From the NCBI GenBank assembly GCA_009602725.1, contig WELB01000047.1:353242-365004 (forward strand): 11,763 nt of DNA, read 5' to 3'. The DNA comes from Spirogloea muscicola (lineage: Eukaryota > Streptophyta > Zygnematophyceae > Spirogloeales > Spirogloeaceae). A program made the translations under genes and the position numbers. Below the pieces are notes generated by a model, which did not search any database, had not been told where the DNA came from, and saw only the letters and a list, made by a program, of their open reading frames with translations. Positions 6,494-11,763 of the stretch are shown here, piece after piece; position 1 is the first letter of the stretch; the number at the start of each line of letters is the position of its first letter.

Positions 6494-9415
6494 ATGCACC
6501 CACCTGCCAGCTCCCGTGCTCAGTGCGCGACCAGCCAGATCCCAGTGTGGCTATCAAAGTGGCTACCAAGGAGGCTTGGTCCCAAGGCGGTCACGCAGGT
6601 GCTAACCAAGTGGGCGGTGCAGGCGCTGACTGCGACTACAACTGCCAAACTGCCAGACTCTACCACTGTTGTCAGGCTACAGCTGTCCTCGTGGCACCCA
6701 TTGATGGCACCTGGTGGTGCCCCACCACCGCTAGACCTCTTCCTGCCCTCCGTGACCGCAGCGACCACGGCAGCCGCAGCTGCTGCCGAAGCCGTAGCCT
6801 CCTCCACAATTGCAGCAGATCTGTTGGCGGAACCTAGAGCCGCGGTGCAGCTTTGGCCTGGCAGCTCCTTGCGCCATTCAGACCAGGCTGCTGCTTCGCC
6901 ACCTCCGCCACAGTACACGAGTCTGCCGTTGCTGCCGTGAGGCATCCAATAACCCCCCTCCTTCAGATCGATTGTGCATTGTCTTGACAAGATTTGCGTC
7001 CTCTGCCCCCTTCTGATGCAACTTGGCAGGACCAGGGACACTGAACACTTCAGCATGAAGCACATGATATAAGTACAGGAGATGTTGACTTTCACAAGCT
7101 ATGTCCACAGCGGCTGCCTAGCGAGCTGTTTCACAGTTGTTGCCCAGAGTACATGGACCCCTTACTACAAGCATACCCAGCAGCTGCTGATGTATATGCT
7201 GCTATGGAGCTGCATGCAGGCCATGGCAGTTGCAGACTGTTGCCGGATCTGCTCTGGCGGCTGGGGTGTTAGGCGGCCTCGGGACGATGATAGACGATCT
7301 CGAGCACGGCGGGTCTGAAGGTGAGACCCGGGCCGGGCTTGACAAACAGCATTGGCTAATTATTGTACTGGCTAGCTAGCCTACAGCCCCTGCAGTCCAG
7401 GTTGGCCACATTCTGCTTGTTGCTTAGGCTCTGCTTCAGATGCTGTTGTTCACGTTAGAGACTACTGTGTTGGGTGTTGGTTGGCTATCCTGCTTGCAAG
7501 TGCTAAGTGGCTGTTTGTGAGTGCCACTCTTGCAGCTGGGCCCAAGACCGATGCATTCGATGACACTTCCGCAAGCCCCCGCAAGCAGCACTCCAAGATG
7601 GAGCAGCGGCGGCGGAGTCGCATTAATGAGCGGTAATGACTCGGTACTGACTGTGCGCTCTCTCTTGAGTTTCCCTGGAAAGTAAAGAAAAGGCTGATCT
7701 CAGTTTTGATATACTGTGATGTCTTGACTATTTTGCATTTGCTCAGCTTTGTTGCAGGCAGAGTCCACTTAGACTAACCGCCGCTGTCGCAGCCAGCCTT
7801 GACTTCCACGCTGCGGGCTTATTGGCTTGCGTAGGTTCCAGGTGTTGCAAGACCTCGTGCCACGCAGGGCGACCAGCGGGAAGCGCGACAAGGCCTCATT
7901 CCTGCTGGAGGTATTCACCATCAGCATGCACAGTACATTTCTTACTTGCCTTGGTGACGAATGATGCGCTTGCAATGACTCTTGCATTGCACTGCTGCCG
8001 TGAGTCTTGGTACTGGGCACACAATAGTTTACTAAAGCTCTCCAATATCTTGACATCAGGCCAACAAAAGCTCGGGAGTCAATTTGGACTTGTGTAGCAA
8101 CCGTAAAAATACGTGCAGCAAATAGCGGGATAAGCATAGGTCACTTAAGCATATCCTGGTAGTTGTGATCCTGCCTTTGAGACCAGTGCTGCGAAGAGGG
8201 TACGTGGCAGGTGCCAGGCAGGTGAATGACAGCTGCAAAGGTATTACGTCATCCAATCCTATCCAAATCCAACTCGTTGATCTGACTGATCAGATCATGC
8301 ATGCAGGTGATCGACCACGTGCGCTGGCTGCATGCAAAGATGGAGTGGTACGAGCAGGAGCTCTGGCAGCTACATGCAGGTGCAGCCACTGCAGGGCCGC
8401 ACCGCGACAATTTACTCGTGAGCAACCCACTGATGGCTGAAGGGTCACTGCAAGGGATACAGCTCCTGCTGCTGTCCACACTTGGGCAGCTGGTGCAACA
8501 ACGGCACGATGTTCGTGTCGAAGGCACTGAGCAGTTGGCAGCAGCTGAGACAGGCGTGCTTTCGTTTAGCGTTGTCATGAATTGACATGTTGATGCTAAC
8601 GCCACCTAATGTGAACGTGACCCACCTACGATGGTCTTGCATGCCATGTCACCAGATGTGGTACCTGCCGCCTGCAGGTGTGGAGGGGCATGCCACCCAA
8701 CACTTCGTATGGAGCGACGGCACCATCACCGCAAGCCCAGCAGGGGCGCTTGCTGGTCGGTGATGCCGCAGCTGACGCTGCGGCCGCCAGCAGCACACCA
8801 CATGGCCACTTGGTGGAGCCGACTGTGCCCCTTCCGCAGCTGATCAACGTCCATGTGGGCAGCAGCAGTGGCGGCGGCGGTGGCGGTGGTGGGACCCCAG
8901 TTGTGGTGCAGTCGTCGGCGGCGGCTCAGCAGCAGCAGGTCTGGTGGCTGCTCATGCAGCAGCAAGCGGCACTGCAGGGCCAGCAGATGCCAGCCCGGGC
9001 ACCACCAATGCTGCCGCCCTGGCAGGCAGCCGAGCACACCAAGCGGCAACGGGAGGCCGTGGAGGTGGCCGATGGTGAGCGACACCAGCAGTCGATACGG
9101 CTGGACCAAGGCCATGGCGGCGGCAGTGGCGCCGGCCAACGTGGGCAGTGGAGCAAGCCGACACCGACACTGCATGCACTGGAACTCTCGGCTGCTGCTC
9201 ACGCGTTGGCCGGTGCTGTAGCTCCAAGCAATGTTGCTGCAGCGAAATCAAGTGCATGGTTAGACAGAAGCTTGGGGCTTGGGCTTGCGAGCACAGCACT
9301 GATGGCTGCACCACCGCCTGCAACTCTGTTGGAAAGGCCTCATGCAAGGCTGTTTGGTCACAGCCTTGAGCCTGCTGGCATCAAGCAGTCCCCCGACAGC
9401 AGTGGTAAGCAATAA
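6494..9415 (+). CDS. bHLH transcription factor, BIM (BES1-interacting Myc-like) clade, six exons
   Basis: Likely a nuclear DNA-binding factor of the BIM group, which in Arabidopsis partners BES1 in brassinosteroid signalling and binds E-/G-boxes. Exons seen: 6494-6936, 7220-7320, 7536-7632, 7835-7910, 8307-8417 and 8678-9415. All introns are GT-AG and all phases agree, giving 521 residues. The basic region (about 197-214) reads RKQHSKMEQRRRSRINER, with contact residues His200, Glu204 and Arg208. Helix 1 is FQVLQDLVP, the loop end and helix 2 are KRDKASFLLEVIDHVRWL, followed by WYEQELW and, after intron 5, VWRG, matching the post-helix W and PWR positions of BIM proteins. The N-terminal part is Ala/Pro-rich. 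The C-terminal 245 residues contain Gly8, poly-Gln and poly-Ala runs. Exons 2-6 are strong. The first exon and start codon are uncertain: ATG 6494, ATG 6704 or an upstream exon are all possible. The end is also uncertain, because a donor-like GTAAGC at 9405 lies just before the stop. Confidence 0.8.
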
Positions 9416-10630
9416 TGGCTGACAGAAAGTGGAGACGACGGCAACGTCAAGCCCAGCCCCGGCTACTGGTGACATCCAGCAGACACTAATGACATAATGA
9501 CTTCTCTTAACATAGGCAGTCGCTCACTAATTCCCTCTCCCTCCCTCTCCCTCTCTTTCTCCTATCCCAACATTTCCCTCTCATCATCCACCCCCATCCA
9601 CCTCAACACATGCTTGCACCTGCGAATCAAGCTCAGCAACAACAGGTGCAGCCTGTCAATTGGTGTCATGCGTCATAAATATTGGTTATGGCTCGCCAAA
9701 GTGCCCCACATGTTACCTCATTAGGATGCATGCGGATATCCTCAATGCTTGTACTCAAACATACCAATGCCTCTGCACCAACTGCGGCTGGCATCGGCTT
9801 GCATTGGCATTGCTCTTTATGTCGCCACCCACAGATTCCAGGGGCAGCATACACTTTTTGCCAGCTTTGCCTCAACAGTATGATGGCTAGGGTGGTTAAG
9901 ATGGCACCAATGCTGATTGCATCAGTTTTGAGAAGTTTGTAGGCACGGCAATGAGAATTGCGACACAAATGAGGGCCTACAGCAGCCAGCCCACATTGGC
10001 TGGAGCCGAAAATTACCACAGACTCCACAAACAGGACGTTGTATGCTGTGAGGTTTAGGACTCTGCCTTGGATTGTACACGCAGAGTGAGCCTTTTGATT
10101 GAATAACAATCAGACCACTCGACACCGTAAGGCCTCACTACAATCAAATTGAGAATGTCTAAGAGCTTAGCAGCACAAATGCAGTTGCAGCATTGATGCT
10201 ATGAGCTTACATACCAGTGCAGCCCTTGACTAGAGGAGTGCCGAAGGAATTTGCTTGCCTATTAAGAGGATGAAAATCTTCCAAAGGAAAACGGTGATAG
10301 CCTAGTCAGAGCTTTTATAGGAGCCTGGTGAGAGCTCATAATTGAGGCATGTAGTTATGATTGACCATCACAGTCAGATGAAACAGAAGAGGTCAACCAA
10401 TAGACTTCAAAGTGCACCCTGTACAGAGGCTGTTGAATTGGGTTCTTGCAGTGGTCAGACAAGCGAAATTCGATTGGGTAGACGCAGCAGTACCAAGCTC
10501 GGCCTGGGCTTGTGCACAGAGCCGGCACATATTATCAGGAGCTCACAGCAGACTTTGTTATTGTGGTAACAGCGGCAGCTCTTATAGGACCTGGCTCAAG
10601 AGCAGCCAGCCAGCGCTGAGGCGCAGACGC
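9416..10630. other. Gap between convergent genes, no gene seen
   Basis: After the bHLH stop there is a 32-base pyrimidine tract of CCCTCT words (9531-9562), which could be a microsatellite or the polypyrimidine tract of a further 3' exon. The rest is AT-richer, with short open frames lacking motifs. Both flanking genes point into this stretch, so it should contain their 3' UTRs. I could not place polyadenylation signals with confidence. Confidence 0.5.
9531..9562 (+). repeat. CT-rich (CCCTCT)n tract
   Basis: An almost pure pyrimidine run of 32 bases lying 126 bases after the donor-like GTAAGC at 9405. AG dinucleotides that could serve as acceptors follow at about 9630-9651. Confidence 0.75.
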
Positions 10631-11736
10631 TCACTCCAAGTTGCCGCCGCCGCCGCCATGGCGGCGGTGCCACCAGTCCAAGAACTTGAGGTTGACCGCG
10701 AGCGCGTCGGTCTTGTACAGGCCGAGCGCCAGCGTCGCGGCGGACTCGGTGACGACGTACGCTGTCACGGCGCCGAGCGGGAGGACAGCCGCTGCGGCTG
10801 GCGCAGCAACAAAGCGTGGCCCACGTAAGCAACTTAATAGCTGTTCAGGACAATCAGCTGCAGTTTACCGTGGCCCACGTAAGCGACTTCAAGCTGTTAA
10901 GGACAAGCGACGGCGGTGGCGGCGAATGGTGGGTGGCTCGCGGAAGCGACTTGAGAGCCGGCTGGCATGTCAAGGACGAGCAACGGCAGTGGCGGCGACA
11001 ATGCAGATGATAGTACACAAGCGGTAGTTACTACAGCTACTACACAATAACCACGAAAATTACACCACTGTAACCGTAACCACTACTACTTTACCAAGAT
11101 AACCAAGAAAGCGACCAAGACACCTGCTACAAAATTGCCCAAGAGAGGCCAAGTTACAATTAGCTATCATGGGTGGCTCACTAAGCTATTTGTGAGCTGG
11201 CTGGCAACTCAATGATGCGCAATGGCAGTGGCGGTAACGGTGGGCGGCGCTCACTGAGGGCGCTACGGGACTTCTGGTAGGCGAAGATGGCGGCGGCAAG
11301 GCCGCCGGCGAGCGCACCGCCCGCCGCCGCCGCGCCGGCCTGCCGCACGAGCTTCAGCTGCGGGAACCAGCGCCAGGAATTGAACATCGTCGCTCAACAT
11401 CAAACACTGCTTGGTCTTACCTTATCAGTTCAGTCTGCAAGTCACATTTAGAGATGCAATTACCACTCGTTACCACCATTGTCCTGCATTAGCTACGACT
11501 ACTTGAGCTTAATTGACTTCAATCAACTGCACCTGGGGGCCGTGCACGGGGTCCTGGCGCGCGAACTCGTCGACGTCGGCGTCGGACCACGGCGGCAGCG
11601 GCGCGTCGCGGCCCTGCCGTGCGCCGCCGACGGCGTAGAGGATGCGGAAGTGGTCGCGGAAGGCCGCGGTGTCGACGGCCCACCACGGCCTCTCACCGCC
11701 GCCGCCGACGCCAGGCGCGACCGGGCCGCCCCCCAT
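10631..11736 (-). CDS. SDH6-like small mitochondrial membrane protein (complex II subunit), three exons
   Basis: Exons in reading order: 11736-11533, 11357-11255 and 10797-10631, with GT-AG introns of 175 and about 457 bp in phases 0 and 1. The product is 157 residues. It has a Gly-rich N-terminus, FRDHFRILYAVGG (26-38), LPPWSDADVDEF (47-58), DPVHGPQ (62-68), a hydrophobic Ala/Gly segment (about 76-95), then KSRS, a second hydrophobic segment (about 104-128), LYKTDALAVNLKFLDWW and a Gly-rich tail. The order PLPxWSDADVxEF, DPVHGP, KYSRS-like, LYKxDxxAxxxKFxxWW matches plant succinate dehydrogenase subunit 6 as I remember it, a plant-specific extra subunit of mitochondrial complex II. That identity is recall, not a search. 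An alternative acceptor six bases downstream (exon 3 from 10791) keeps the frame. Codons upstream of ATG 11736 stay open to the window edge, so a longer N-terminus is possible. Confidence 0.7.
10798..11254 (-). repeat. Degenerate tandem repeats filling intron 2 of the SDH6-like gene
   Basis: Two close copies begin with CGTGGCCCACGTAAGC at 10815-10853 and 10869-10906 (period 54), both ending in AGGACAA. Two more distant relatives at 10928-10995 and 11169-11234 share GGGTGGCTC near the start, GGCTGGCA in the middle and GGCAGTGGCGG at the end. Between copies three and four (about 11030-11130) lies an A/C-rich stretch with repeated TAACCA/CTACTA words. The array lies wholly inside the intron, so it should not alter the protein. 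Confidence 0.7.
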
Positions 11737-11763
11737 GACCGCTGCCGCCGCCGACGCCGCAGC

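Noticed and set aside
6520-7095. 191-codon minus-strand frame opposite the first bHLH exon
   Set aside because: Mirrors the Ala-rich plus-strand exon. The plus strand joins the bHLH exons through phase-matched splice sites, and the minus frame joins nothing.
8726-9202. 158-codon minus-strand frame opposite the last bHLH exon
   Set aside because: A shadow of the low-complexity Gln/Gly/Ala coding exon on the plus strand.
9637-9890. Possible last bHLH exon reading LVSCVINIGYGSPK, loosely like the BIM LSVQIDLGKR segment
   Set aside because: The phase fits the donor at 9405, but the match is only a few similar residues, the rest is Cys-rich and unlike the family, and two other frames are equally open.

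Overview
The window looks like nuclear DNA of a land plant or close streptophyte relative. It holds two spliced protein genes whose families are plant ones, with GT-AG introns of about 165-460 bp, GC-rich third codon positions and runs of Ala, Gly and Gln. The species cannot be fixed. The divergence of the bHLH gene from the Arabidopsis form hints at a non-seed plant or streptophyte alga, but that is inference.

Layout. Bases 1-5200 are repeat-rich and hold no gene I can support. A ~310-bp direct repeat occurs at 1-312 and 2073-2390. Between and after the copies lie degenerate copies of a short, partly palindromic module (GGGCTGGCC..TCACAGCC type) on both strands. Several are paired into foldbacks (315-437, 1558-1777, 4586-4754, 4903-5183), and a longer pair forms an inverted repeat (412-573 against 4452-4631). 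A GC-rich stretch at 3880-4380 carries two CACGTG G-boxes but no recognisable gene. Short ORFs of unknown origin sit at 2330-2821 and 3107-3331. Bases 5340-5910 form a CGG-repeat-rich segment that may be the 5' end of the next gene or a separate minus-strand remnant.

Bases about 6200-9415 (+) hold a split basic helix-loop-helix transcription factor gene. Splicing six exons in compatible phases restores a complete bHLH domain with the His-Glu-Arg contact residues and the KRDKASFLLEVI signature of the BIM (BES1-interacting Myc-like) clade. The long C-terminal part is rich in Ala, Gln and Gly.

Bases 10631-11736 (-) hold a three-exon gene for a 157-residue small membrane protein. It resembles, from memory, plant mitochondrial succinate dehydrogenase subunit 6 (complex II). 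Its second intron is largely built from degenerate tandem repeats. The two genes converge tail to tail across about 1.2 kb with no gene I can see. Nothing suggests that they work together.

No clearly new biological system is evident. The most useful results are the two reconstructed split genes, which a plain ORF scan breaks into pieces, and the foldback/inverted-repeat family of the left half.
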